64,000 bases of DNA, taken from Bdellovibrionales bacterium GWA1_52_35 (GTDB lineage: Bacteria > Bdellovibrionota > UBA1018). Positions 35,608-43,679 of the stretch are shown piece by piece; positions within the stretch are counted from its first letter, which is position 1; every line of letters begins with the position of its first letter. The notes beneath the pieces are model-generated. The model was not told where the DNA came from. It did not search any database and worked only from the letters and a program-made list of their open reading frames with translations. The DNA lies in assembly GCA_001769805.1 (NCBI GenBank), contig MEPO01000026.1:35450-99449 (forward strand). Direction: 5' to 3'. The position numbers and the translations under genes are program-made.

Positions 35608-36114
35608 TCAAGGAACAACGCCGGTCTCATCAGAAATTTTAGCGTCGGCCGACACCCCGGAGGGGCTCTCGCCGCCCGTCTCGGACTCTGCTTTCGAGCC
35701 CGCAACTGGATGCTTTTCTGGATACGGAATTCCCTTTTCGGTGAAGATCTTGCGCCAGTGAGTCTCGACCTCGGTTCTCGCCCGCTTCACGTCAACCATG
35801 TACAAGAAAGGATCAAAGCCGCAATAAGGGCAGGAGACGGAAGCTCGAACTCGTGTGCGATAAAAAGCCTCAAAGCCGATCCAGAGCGGCAGGCCGATCA
35901 CGACCCCCTTCCAAGTCAACCAGGGCCAAGCCAACAGAGTCAGGAACGCAGTCGTGAGCAGAACCTGCGAAACCTGGCGTAAACCGCCGGGCTTGGGTTG
36001 ATATGGGATTTTCCTAGGAGACTTGCACAAAGGGCAGTAAAACGACCACGTATTACTGGGTCGTTCGCGCCAGAGAGATTTATTTTTTAGTTCACCCAGT
36101 TTATAGGGGTCCAT
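35608..36114 (-). CDS. Zinc-ribbon membrane protein of unknown function
   Basis: About 168 residues; the ATG at 36114 has AGAGG upstream. Two CxxC pairs, YCPLCKS near residue 28 and SCPYCGF near residue 97, flank a hydrophobic stretch (residues 52-80) that can span the membrane twice. Bringing the two pairs together across that hairpin would form a metal-binding ribbon on the cytoplasmic side. The tail is acidic and disordered. It faces the Rsm22 gene across only 42 bases, and leads into ssb after 34 bases. Confidence 0.7.
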   Translation of the reverse strand: MDPYKLGELKNKSLWRERPSNTWSFYCPLCKSPRKIPYQPKPGGLRQVSQVLLTTAFLTLLAWPWLTWKGVVIGLPLWIGFEAFYRTRVRASVSCPYCGFDPFLYMVDVKRARTEVETHWRKIFTEKGIPYPEKHPVAGSKAESETGGESPSGVSADAKISDETGVVP

Positions 36115-36156
36115 CCGTTGACCTCTTCCACTTAACTGTAGCATAAAAGAAATCAA

Positions 36157-37410
36157 ATGCAGATCAAGTCCCGTCGTTCCCCCCATACCCGCCAGTCCCG
36201 TTTTAAAGGCCCCAAAAAGCCGGAGCCCTACAAAATCATGCACGGCAGGGAAAACCCTTTTCCAGCTGCCTGGTTATGGTTAGTTGACCAAACTATTCCA
36301 GAATTAGTCAAAGACCGGTACAGCCCTCGCGAGTCCTGGAAAAACAAACCCTTCACCCAGGAAGACGCTCATTTCTTCTTCAAGGGAATAGAAGAACTCT
36401 CCGAACGCTTCACAGAAGAGCGGTCCCGGGGGGTTCTGAACTATTTTCTCCACCCGAAATACCGCTCTGCCTACCTGCTTTATTTTCTCCCGCTGCAAGC
36501 AGCAAAATTTCTAACGCTTTTTGATCAGAACAAGGGCGCGATGGAAGCAGCGGTGGACCATGGTTTGAAGCAAGGCGTTTTAAGAATTGGTGATCTGGGC
36601 GCCGGCCCCGGAACAGCGACTCTCGCTGCCTTGCTCTGGTTCCTGAACTGGGCTGACAAAAACAAAACCGATTTGCCGAAGATTGAGATTCTCTGGCTGG
36701 ACACAAACACCACTGTGATGGACGACGGTCGCGTGTTGGTCGAAAAATTGGCAGATGGCTTCCCCAGACTCCGGGGCAAAGTCCGCCTGAAAACCGTTGA
36801 TGCCCCCTGGTGGGAAGTAGGCCGCTATACTGAAAATCAGCCATTCTCGCTCTTGATTTTGGGACACGTCCTGAATGAAGCCTCCGGTCCGATGAGTTCG
36901 AACTCGGATGAAGGTCGTCATGAAAAATGGATCAAGCTCTGGTCCACACTAGTTGACTTGAGCGCCGGCGGCGGCATGATGATTGTTGAGCCCGCCTCTC
37001 GCCGGACAGCGCAAAATTTATCTCAAATTCGTGACCAGCTCTTTGCCGACACGCTGATCAACAATGAAGAAGTCCGCCTCTGGGGACCCTGTCTCCACGC
37101 AGGCCTCTGCCCTCTTTCGGGCGGACGCGATTGGTGCCATTTTTCGTTCCCGACACAGATTCCGGGCCGCTGGTTCCGTGAATTTTCCAAGGGCTTGGGC
37201 TCAGAGCGGCTCTGGCTGAAGTTGAGTTATCTCTGGATTGCTTCGGCGGAATATCCTTCCACTGTTTCCGATCCCCGTGCCCGGCGCGTGATCAGTGATC
37301 CCATGGGAGAAGACAGATCCACTCTGCTGCTTTGCGAGCCGGAAGAAGCGATTCATCATAAAATTAATCCCAGAGCGAAAATTTTCCGCGGCGATCTGAT
37401 CAAGATCTGA
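36157..37410 (+). CDS. Rsm22/METTL17-family methyltransferase-like protein
   Basis: A 417-residue protein of the Rsm22 family, associated with small-subunit rRNA maturation in mitochondria and bacteria. The S-adenosylmethionine loop GDLGAGPGTATLAAL is near residue 145, followed by ILWLDTN. The family's cysteine cluster CLHAGLCPLSGGRDWCHF is near residues 312-329; in METTL17 this region binds an iron-sulfur cluster. Bacterial members lack a clear assigned site, so the exact target is open. The N-terminus is basic. The start shares a 42-base divergent region with the zinc-ribbon gene. Confidence 0.85.
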   Translation: MQIKSRRSPHTRQSRFKGPKKPEPYKIMHGRENPFPAAWLWLVDQTIPELVKDRYSPRESWKNKPFTQEDAHFFFKGIEELSERFTEERSRGVLNYFLHPKYRSAYLLYFLPLQAAKFLTLFDQNKGAMEAAVDHGLKQGVLRIGDLGAGPGTATLAALLWFLNWADKNKTDLPKIEILWLDTNTTVMDDGRVLVEKLADGFPRLRGKVRLKTVDAPWWEVGRYTENQPFSLLILGHVLNEASGPMSSNSDEGRHEKWIKLWSTLVDLSAGGGMMIVEPASRRTAQNLSQIRDQLFADTLINNEEVRLWGPCLHAGLCPLSGGRDWCHFSFPTQIPGRWFREFSKGLGSERLWLKLSYLWIASAEYPSTVSDPRARRVISDPMGEDRSTLLLCEPEEAIHHKINPRAKIFRGDLIKI

Positions 37411-37455
37411 GTCGGTAGAAAGTTTTAATCCGACGATCGACGTGATCGCAGGGTC

Positions 37456-37496
37456 AAAAGAAGAGAACCGGCTGGCCCCCCTTGCGGGGAGCCAGC
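37456..37496 (-). terminator. Terminator-like hairpin on the minus strand
   Basis: On the minus strand GCTGGCTCCCC and GGGGGGGCCAGC pair across a GCAA loop, with one mismatch, and the stem is followed by CGGTTCTCTTCTTTT. No minus-strand gene ends here (rsmB stops at 37834, 340 bases upstream), so it would terminate read-through or an unannotated small RNA. Confidence 0.4.
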
Positions 37497-37624
37497 GGTG
37501 CAATGGCGGGCTGATAATGGAAGTCTGACAGTACCGTAGCAATTTTAGATGACCCCTGGCGCCCCCTGAACCTACGTACCGCAACACTCTCGCGCAAACA
37601 GTTGTCAATGATAGGTACAGTGCA

Positions 37625-37652
37625 CCGGGCGTGCCAGCACCCGGCTAATTTT
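37625..37652 (+). terminator. Weak terminator candidate downstream of Rsm22
   Basis: CCGGG at 37625-37629 pairs with CCCGG at 37640-37644, followed by CTAATTTT. The stem is short and the distance from the Rsm22 stop is 214 bases. Confidence 0.25.
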
Positions 37653-37833
37653 GCTTCATCGCTTCATTTTTTTATTTGTTGAAATACCCGAAGGATTTTG
37701 AATTTTCAGGGATATTCACCCATCTAGAATTGCAGCATCCGCCCCGCGAAATAAAATATAGTGGTGAATTTGACCAATAATAGCGCGATATGTTTTCTTG
37801 CAACGCTCAGGGTTGCAAATCGGCAAGTCGGTA

Positions 37834-39090
37834 TCACTTCGCCCCGGGCGTTTTAAACAAAAGTGCCGCCCAGAACCCATCACCAAAGGGTTCTATTTGT
37901 GGGGCAAGAAGCCATTGCTTTTGGATCGCCTCAGCCAGTCCGGCCCGCTGAATCGCCTCCGGGCCCTCCTGTTTCAGGACAGAGCAAACTGAATAAACCA
38001 GGAATCCCCCGGGTTTCACCGCCTGCCACCCCTGAAGCAAAACCTCCTGCTGGAGCTTCTGCAGTGAAACCAAATCGTTTTCTCGTCTTAACCAGCGGAC
38101 ATCAGGATGCCGTCGGATAATACCTATGCCGGAACAAGGGGCATCCACCCAAACCAGATCCATGGCTCCAAGTTTTTCAACTTCTCCAAAAGAAACAACA
38201 GCTATCTCCGGCGCCACGCGCTTGACAGTATCCTGTAAAAGGACCATGCGTCGCTCATTTACGTCCGTTGCGTAAACCTGAAAGCCCTTCCAGCTCAATC
38301 CGACAGCCTTACCGCCAGGTGCCGCGCAAAGATCGAGGGCCTGTGGCTTTTCACTGGCAGGAAGAGACAGTCGCGACGAAACGATTTCGCTCACTTCATG
38401 AATCAGAAGCTGACTCGAAATATCCTGAACAATGAATTGCCCATCATTGAAGCCTTCACGCCCCTGAACGGCCCCCTTCTGCACACTTTCCCAGGAGCCC
38501 GGCACCGGTCCTTTAAGACCCCAGGACGGAGTCCATTCTGAAGATTTCGCGGAAACCCAGAGTTTCGGTCGCTCCAGGCCAGCTTGCGCAAAGGACTCAG
38601 CCCACTCTCGCCCATGTTGCATGACCAGCATCGACCAAAGCCATTCGGGCAAACTGGCCCAGGCGGCCGCGTCTTTTGATTTCATCTGTGGTGTGAGCTT
38701 CAGATTTCGCCATTCAGTGGCGTGCTCGGAGATTTTCCTCAAAAGGGCATTCGCGAATTTCGAGGGGGCTCGGCCTTCCCTTTTCCTTACTTCCGAAACC
38801 GTCTCATTCACCACGGCTGCCGCGGAAGTCCTGTCTTGCGCTATGAGTTGATAGGCTGCAAGCAGGAGAACCTTCCGAAGCCAGCCCGAAGGTTTCTTCT
38901 TCAAAGCAGCGGAGTCCAGAATCCAATCGAGACGCCCTTTCCAACGGAGCGTACCGGAGCAAACCTCCTGGAGCCAGCCGCGCTGTTCAGGACTGACCTC
39001 AGCGGTAATCGCGGCCAGCGCCTCATCCAACGCTACCTGATCACTTAAAACCCGCGTCAGGATGCGAACGGCGTGCCAACGAGAAACCAT
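37834..39090 (-). CDS. rsmB: 16S rRNA (cytosine-5) methyltransferase RsmB
   Basis: 418 residues. The N-terminal NusB-like domain (residues 1-130) is followed by the methyltransferase domain, the layout that separates RsmB from other m5C methylases. The cofactor loop LCAAPGGKA is near residue 253, the catalytic-loop DAPCSGIGIIRRHPDVRW near residue 315 and the second cysteine in YSVCSV near residue 366, where most relatives have YSTCS. The enzyme methylates C967 (E. coli numbering) of 16S rRNA. Its start codon abuts the stop of sppA, so the two are co-transcribed. Confidence 0.92.
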   Translation of the reverse strand: MVSRWHAVRILTRVLSDQVALDEALAAITAEVSPEQRGWLQEVCSGTLRWKGRLDWILDSAALKKKPSGWLRKVLLLAAYQLIAQDRTSAAAVVNETVSEVRKREGRAPSKFANALLRKISEHATEWRNLKLTPQMKSKDAAAWASLPEWLWSMLVMQHGREWAESFAQAGLERPKLWVSAKSSEWTPSWGLKGPVPGSWESVQKGAVQGREGFNDGQFIVQDISSQLLIHEVSEIVSSRLSLPASEKPQALDLCAAPGGKAVGLSWKGFQVYATDVNERRMVLLQDTVKRVAPEIAVVSFGEVEKLGAMDLVWVDAPCSGIGIIRRHPDVRWLRRENDLVSLQKLQQEVLLQGWQAVKPGGFLVYSVCSVLKQEGPEAIQRAGLAEAIQKQWLLAPQIEPFGDGFWAALLFKTPGAK

Positions 39091-40101
39091 TTAGCGAGCA
39101 CCACTCCAGAGCCAGTAAATTCCGGGAGCCACATCCGTGGCGTTACTTCGAATATTCAGCCCCTCCGATGAGGAACCAAAAAGTAGACGAGCTAATTCCT
39201 GAAGCACACCACCGAGCCTCTGGTCCGAGCGGGCGTCGGCGTCTTCGCCGTCATTGAGAAACCGCTCAATCCAGCGGTGCCTGCCCTCATCGGGTTTGAT
39301 CACCAGGGGCTTGCCCTTAATATTCGCAAGGCGTCCCGCCTCATTGATCGCGTCATGGAGTGTTCCCAGTTCGTCCACCAGCTTGGCTGTCTTTGCCTGT
39401 GCTCCGGACATGATCCGCCCATCGGCAATGCGATCCACCTGTGCTGCACTGAGCTTGCGACCATCCATCACGGCTTTCTTGAATTGCCCAAGGACATCAT
39501 CAATCATGGTCTGAAGCAGCTCGCGCTCTTCAGGCGTCATTTCCCGGTACTCAGCACCGGTGCCTTTGTATTTGCCGGTTTTCAAGGCATAACGGCGAAC
39601 TTTTGCCCATTCATAAAGTTTTTCAAAATTAACAAATTCCATGATCACACCGATTGAAGCGGTCAGAGATCCTGGATTTGCATAAACTTTCTTGGCCCCA
39701 CACGAAATATAATAGGCTCCACTCGCGGCGACCGAGCCCATTGAGACGACGACTGGTTTCTTATAAGCTTTGACGGCTTCATAAATTTCCTGGGATGGCG
39801 CCACTGCGCCTCCGGGCGAATTTAAGCGCAGAACCACGGCTTTGATTTTCGAATTTTCCTCAAAATCTTCGAGCCTGGCGAGCGTTTTTTTGGAGTCGAT
39901 AATCACTCCATTGACTTCAATGAGCCCGACCGCGCCTTTCCCCATAAGCAGCGAGCCGTCACGCGTACCTGACCCGGGCATATCCGAAAGGAAGAGAGCT
40001 CCCGAAACAACGAGGAAAATCACCAGGAATGCCGATGATAGAATCAGCATCCAAGCCATAGGACTAATTTTTCTTTTGATTTCAGCCATGCGCCAGATCA
40101 T
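39091..40101 (-). CDS. sppA: Signal peptide peptidase SppA
   Basis: 336 residues, the short form of SppA, a membrane-bound serine protease that degrades cleaved signal peptides. One transmembrane helix lies at residues 17-38. The ClpP-like core has LRLNSPGGAVAPSQEI, the nucleophile Ser 127 in GSVAASGAYYIS and the general base Lys 179 in KTGKYKGT, 52 residues later as in Bacillus SppA. The C-terminal 70 residues are an unusual charged extension. ATG 40101 has GGGA upstream; an internal ATG at 40089 would also work. Confidence 0.92.
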   Translation of the reverse strand: MIWRMAEIKRKISPMAWMLILSSAFLVIFLVVSGALFLSDMPGSGTRDGSLLMGKGAVGLIEVNGVIIDSKKTLARLEDFEENSKIKAVVLRLNSPGGAVAPSQEIYEAVKAYKKPVVVSMGSVAASGAYYISCGAKKVYANPGSLTASIGVIMEFVNFEKLYEWAKVRRYALKTGKYKGTGAEYREMTPEERELLQTMIDDVLGQFKKAVMDGRKLSAAQVDRIADGRIMSGAQAKTAKLVDELGTLHDAINEAGRLANIKGKPLVIKPDEGRHRWIERFLNDGEDADARSDQRLGGVLQELARLLFGSSSEGLNIRSNATDVAPGIYWLWSGAR

Positions 40102-40123
40102 CCATCATTCCCGGTCAGAGAGC

Positions 40124-40159
40124 AAAAAAAAACGCCGTACTCCGCAAGGAGCACGGCGT
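40124..40159 (-). terminator. Intrinsic terminator of rpsA
   Basis: On the minus strand, ACGCCGT (40159-40153) and ACGGCGT (40138-40132) form the outer stem, continued inward by GCTCC and GGAGT, followed by an unbroken run of Ts (As at 40124-40131 on the plus strand). It is a textbook terminator placed between rpsA and sppA. Confidence 0.85.
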
Positions 40160-40171
40160 CTCTAGAATTTA

Positions 40172-40212
40172 AACGCCGCAACGGCTCAGTCCGTCGGCCT
40201 CGCTGCGGCGTT
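40172..40212 (-). terminator. Second hairpin downstream of rpsA
   Basis: AACGCCGCA at 40172-40180 and TGCGGCGTT at 40204-40212 are perfect complements, with an inner ACGG/CCGT stem. It directly follows the rpsA stop and precedes the main terminator. It lacks a long T-run and probably protects the mRNA end or aids termination. Confidence 0.45.
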
Positions 40213-40232
40213 TAGAACAATCAGAAAACGGG

Positions 40233-42047
40233 TTATTCGTTCTCGTCTTCTTTTTTATTGCCCAGCGCGGCCTTGAGCTTATCGCCCAAGAGATCGCCCA
40301 TGGAGGTCTTCTTGGAGGCATCGCCGACGTACTTCTCGTAATTAGCGCGCTCTTCGGTTTTGCCAAGCTGCTTGATTGACAGACCGATGCGTCGTTCCTT
40401 GGGTTCGATCGAGAGAATCTCGGCCCGAACCTTGTCGCCGACCTTCAACGCGTCAGAAGGCTTCTCGATGCGGTGGTCTGCGATTTCGCTGACGTAGATC
40501 AGACCCTCGACACCTTCCTCGATTTCAAGGAAAGCACCAAAGTCGGTGAGCTTCGTCACGACGCCGTCAATCGCCTGATTCTGGCGATAGCGGGACTTGA
40601 TATTTTCCCACGGATCGCGCTCAAGCTGCTTGACACCCAACGAGAATTTCTCGTTGGCCTTGTCGATACCGAGAACCACGGAACGGAGCTTGTCGCCCTT
40701 TTTGTACTTTTCTGAAGGATGAGCAAACTTCTTGGTCCAGGCGAGATCGCTAATGTGGACCAGTCCGTCGATTCCAACTCCGATATCGACGAAGATTCCG
40801 AAGTCGGTGACAGACTTGACTTCGCCTTCTTCGATGATCGTGCCGACCGGGAATTTGATTTCCAATTCATCCCAAGGATTAGCTTGGAGCTGCTTGAGGC
40901 CCAGGCTGATGCGCTTGCCTTTGGCGTCCACTTCAAGAACTTTGCATTCAACTTCGTCGCCGACGTTGATCATCTTGGAGGGGTGCTTCACGCGTTCGGT
41001 CCAGGACATTTCGCTGACATGAATGAGGCCTTCGATGCCATCTTCTAGCTCAACGAATGCGCCGTAGTCCTTCACGCTGACCACCTTGCCCTTGACCTTG
41101 ACGCCAACCGGGAAACGATATTCGGCTTCGTCCCAAGGATTCGGGGAAACCTGTTTCAAGCCGAGAGAGACGCGTTCCTTCTCGCGGTCGTACTTGAGAA
41201 TCTTGACTTTGATTTCGTCGCCAACCGAGAACAGTTCGCTCGGGTGCTTGATGCGCCCCCAGGACATGTCCGTGATATGGAGCAATCCATCCATTCCGCC
41301 CAAGTCGATGAAAGCGCCATATTCCGTGATATTCTTCACGGTTCCGGAAACGATCATGCCTTCCTGCAGAGTGGAGAGGGTTTCGGCACGTTGGAGTTCG
41401 CGCTCTTGTGCAACAACCGCACGGCGAGAAAGTACGATGTTGCCGCGTTTCTTGTTGAATTTGATGATCTTGAACTTGAGCTTCTTGCCCAAGAACTTGT
41501 CAAGATTTTTTACCGGTTTGGTATCAATCTGACTCCCCGGGAGAAACGCCTTGACGCCGATATCGACTGACAAGCCGCCCTTCACCTTGGCAATGACCGT
41601 ACCTTCGACGAGCTGATCTTTTTCGCAAGCATGAGAAATTTCGTCCCAGGCGCGAATGATTTCGGCTTTGTCTTTGGAGAGGAGCATAAAGCCGTTTTCG
41701 AGCTCCATGCGTTCCAGGTAAACACTGACCACATCGCCGACCGCAATATGCGCGACGCCAGCGGCATCTCTAAATTCCTGCAACGGCACTAGGCCTTCGC
41801 ATTTGTAGCCGATATCGATCGTGGCGTATTCGCCACTGAGTGCGACAACGGTTCCGTCAACCACTTCGCCTTCGCGAATTTCCTGCTGACGTTGAGATGC
41901 TTCAAACAGCTCAGCGAAGTTTTCTTCTTCGTCATTGAGATCTGCGGCATGCTCTTCAGGACCGACGAAAGATGAGAATTCATCCATCCAGCTCTGATTT
42001 TTTGGGCGAGACTTCGTCTCGACTTCTGCGGTTTGCTTAACTACCAT
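40233..42047 (-). CDS. rpsA: 30S ribosomal protein S1
   Basis: About 604 residues with six S1 RNA-binding domains. Domains 3-6 are the clearest, each with the pattern x-Y/F-G-A/I-F-x-x-L/I, then E/D-G-L-x-H-x-S/T-D/E-M/L (GAFIDLGGMDGLLHITDMSW, GAFVELEDGIEGLIHVSEMS, GIFVDIGVGIDGLVHISDLA, GAFLEIEEGVEGLIYVSEIA). Domains 1-2 bind the ribosome. I start at the ATG 42047; a GTG 45 bases upstream is in frame but less likely. S1 unwinds mRNAs for initiation, which matters in a genome that uses GTG and TTG starts as often as here. A strong promoter lies about 100 bases upstream, leaving a leader where S1 could regulate itself. Confidence 0.95.
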   Translation of the reverse strand: MVVKQTAEVETKSRPKNQSWMDEFSSFVGPEEHAADLNDEEENFAELFEASQRQQEIREGEVVDGTVVALSGEYATIDIGYKCEGLVPLQEFRDAAGVAHIAVGDVVSVYLERMELENGFMLLSKDKAEIIRAWDEISHACEKDQLVEGTVIAKVKGGLSVDIGVKAFLPGSQIDTKPVKNLDKFLGKKLKFKIIKFNKKRGNIVLSRRAVVAQERELQRAETLSTLQEGMIVSGTVKNITEYGAFIDLGGMDGLLHITDMSWGRIKHPSELFSVGDEIKVKILKYDREKERVSLGLKQVSPNPWDEAEYRFPVGVKVKGKVVSVKDYGAFVELEDGIEGLIHVSEMSWTERVKHPSKMINVGDEVECKVLEVDAKGKRISLGLKQLQANPWDELEIKFPVGTIIEEGEVKSVTDFGIFVDIGVGIDGLVHISDLAWTKKFAHPSEKYKKGDKLRSVVLGIDKANEKFSLGVKQLERDPWENIKSRYRQNQAIDGVVTKLTDFGAFLEIEEGVEGLIYVSEIADHRIEKPSDALKVGDKVRAEILSIEPKERRIGLSIKQLGKTEERANYEKYVGDASKKTSMGDLLGDKLKAALGNKKEDENE

Positions 42048-42122
42048 ACTAATAATTTGCCTTTCGAGTACTCGTGAGGCGGCGTTCAGCACCGCAAAGC
42101 AGCACAGACGAACGCTCGCTGA

Positions 42123-42137
42123 CGGTAGGTACTACCG
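42123..42137 (-). promoter_or_regulatory. Hairpin in the rpsA leader
   Basis: CGGTAG and CTACCG form a perfect six-base stem with a three-base loop, starting within about ten bases of the predicted transcript start. It could stabilise the leader or take part in feedback by S1, as known for rpsA in Escherichia coli; that is inference. Confidence 0.4.
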
Positions 42138-42149
42138 ACGAGTCAGACA

Positions 42150-42178
42150 GATATAATGAGATAACCCTTCTTTGTCAA
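42150..42178 (-). promoter_or_regulatory. Promoter of rpsA
   Basis: On the minus strand a perfect TTGACA (42178-42173) is followed after 17 bases by TATATC (42155-42150). It is the best sigma-70-type promoter in the window and is placed about 100 bases before the rpsA start. Confidence 0.7.
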
Positions 42179-42192
42179 AGCGAAAAACGCAC

Positions 42193-42220
42193 TTTACAAG
42201 GCTCAGAACCCCCGTAAGAT
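42193..42220 (+). promoter_or_regulatory. Candidate promoter of the small cytochrome gene
   Basis: TTTACA at 42193-42198 and TAAGAT at 42215-42220 are separated by 16 bases, 33 bases before the ATG. It lies back to back with the rpsA promoter. Confidence 0.45.
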
Positions 42221-42253
42221 GGCGAAACCAGAGGAAACCCCAAGGAGAAGCCC

Positions 42254-42463
42254 ATGACGAAATCCCTGCTCATTCTGATTGCCCTGACCCTCCCCATTGT
42301 CGCCTCCGCAAAACCGACTTATCTAGCGGAATACAAGAAGGTAAAATCAGACCCAAGTGCCAGCTGCACGGTCTGTCACATGGGTAAACCCATGGACCGG
42401 AAATTCAGCGAATACGGTCAAAAATTCAAAGATGCGGGTCACGACTTCAATAAAATGAAATAA
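42254..42463 (+). CDS. Small exported c-type cytochrome-like protein
   Basis: 69 residues: a signal peptide (LLILIALTLPIVASA) and a mature chain of about 50 residues with one haem-binding CTVCH motif (Cys 38, Cys 41, His 42). A methionine four residues before the C-terminal part (DRKFSEYGQKF region) could be the second ligand, but this is not certain. It is likely a periplasmic electron carrier or a haem-bound sensor stub. AAGGAG stands nine bases before the ATG. It is much shorter than normal class I cytochromes (about 80-110 residues). Confidence 0.75.
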   Translation: MTKSLLILIALTLPIVASAKPTYLAEYKKVKSDPSASCTVCHMGKPMDRKFSEYGQKFKDAGHDFNKMK

Positions 42464-42482
42464 CTGCAGCCGCACCTGACCT

Positions 42483-43679
42483 TCAATTCACCCCGCGCTT
42501 GCGCAGGCTGCGGTCGTAGATCTCAAGCGAATAGCGGACTCGCATTGTACGGTCATAATTTTTGAGCACATGCTGACGCCCTTTTTTTCCCATCAGCAGG
42601 CGAGCTTCAGGACGATCCAGCAACTGGCGCAGCTTGCCCTGCAGGTCAAAAGCGTCATCAGCCCGGACCAGCAATCCGAACGTCTCGTCGCTCACGATTT
42701 CTTCCGCACTCCCGCCTCTCGAAATCACAATCGGCCGCTCCATGGCCATGGCCTCGATCGCCACCAAACCGAACGCCTCCTGCCGGGACGGCATGACGAA
42801 AACATCCAGTGCCCGCATGATCTCGGGAATGTTTTCCTGATAACCGGCAAAAACCACATGATCATCCAAATGGAACTGAGTGACCATGTGCTTGAGCTCT
42901 TCGAGATGTGAGCCAGGCCCCCCCAGAGTCTCTTCGCCCACGAGTACAAATTTCAGCTTTTCCTTGGACCTCTGATTTTTCAGCAATCCCGCAGCAGCTT
43001 TAAGAAACGTGCCCTGCCCCTTGGCAGGATCAATTCTCCCGACCAGGCCAATCACGATCGTATCGGGCTCTGCCCCCCAAAGAACTCGCTGCTTCAAGGA
43101 CTCGACCCGAGTAGGATCGAAACGGGTGAAATCGAGACCGAGATTGATTACCTGTACCCGGTTTTCCGGGATGGAATGGGTTTCAAGAACGTTTTTGCGC
43201 AAAGTCTCGCTCATGACGATCAAGGCATCGAGCCGGCTGTAAATCGCCTGGTGGAAAAAATTGCGCTTGTCGTGATTGTTCATAATGTGCCGGGTGGCCA
43301 GCATTGCCACACCGGGTTTGTGCCAGACCCAGGGCACCAGGGAAGGCAGTAACGAGGGCTGATGCGTGTGAATCAGGTTCACGCCGTCTGCCATTAATTT
43401 GCCGAGCTCAGCCCTAAGATTCAGATCCAGGAAGTTTTTCGGACGAAACGATAAAGGAACGGCTTTGATTTCTTTGCGGTTCGCGAGATTCTCATGAATG
43501 GGACTTCCTTCCAGGCAAAGCATTTTCACCTTCAAACCGAGAAGCCCGATATCCATCGCATCGCTCACGGCAACCTGCTCGAGCCCCCCCCAGGAATTCG
43601 AAAGGCAAACTACCAGCGCATCGAGCCGATCTTTTAGAACATCGACCAGTACATTTGTCTCGGTAACCTTTTCAGTCAT
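42483..43679 (-). CDS. Glycosyltransferase family 4 (lipopolysaccharide or polysaccharide synthesis)
   Basis: About 398 residues with the GT-B fold of family 4. The N-terminal lobe contains LSNSWGGLEQVAVSDAMDI, and the C-terminal lobe has the sugar-nucleotide site: VGRIDPAKGQGTFLKAAAGL and VMPSRQEAFGLVAIEAMAM followed by ISRGGSAEEIV. The likely role is adding a sugar to the lipopolysaccharide core, judged by its place after waaF. I use the ATG 43679, which overlaps the waaF stop by eight bases (ATGACTGA); ATG codons at 43712 and 43736 are also in frame. It is the last gene of the envelope array. Confidence 0.86.
   Translation of the reverse strand: MTEKVTETNVLVDVLKDRLDALVVCLSNSWGGLEQVAVSDAMDIGLLGLKVKMLCLEGSPIHENLANRKEIKAVPLSFRPKNFLDLNLRAELGKLMADGVNLIHTHQPSLLPSLVPWVWHKPGVAMLATRHIMNNHDKRNFFHQAIYSRLDALIVMSETLRKNVLETHSIPENRVQVINLGLDFTRFDPTRVESLKQRVLWGAEPDTIVIGLVGRIDPAKGQGTFLKAAAGLLKNQRSKEKLKFVLVGEETLGGPGSHLEELKHMVTQFHLDDHVVFAGYQENIPEIMRALDVFVMPSRQEAFGLVAIEAMAMERPIVISRGGSAEEIVSDETFGLLVRADDAFDLQGKLRQLLDRPEARLLMGKKGRQHVLKNYDRTMRVRYSLEIYDRSLRKRGVN

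Larger units (their letters stand above)
37411..37833 (+). other. Gene-free stretch with two GC-rich hairpins
   Basis: No protein gene is seen between the Rsm22 and rsmB stop codons, which face each other. Two structured spots are described separately (37456-37496 and 37625-37652). The left half is GC-rich, the right half AT-rich with an imperfect symmetry of ATTCACC at 37714 and GGTGAAT at 37763. A minus-strand TTGACA at 37608-37603 lacks a clear -10 partner. A small RNA is possible but not shown. Confidence 0.4.

Noticed and set aside
37714..37769. ATTCACC/GGTGAAT inverted repeat
   Set aside because: Seven bases with a 42-base gap is expected by chance and there is no associated feature.
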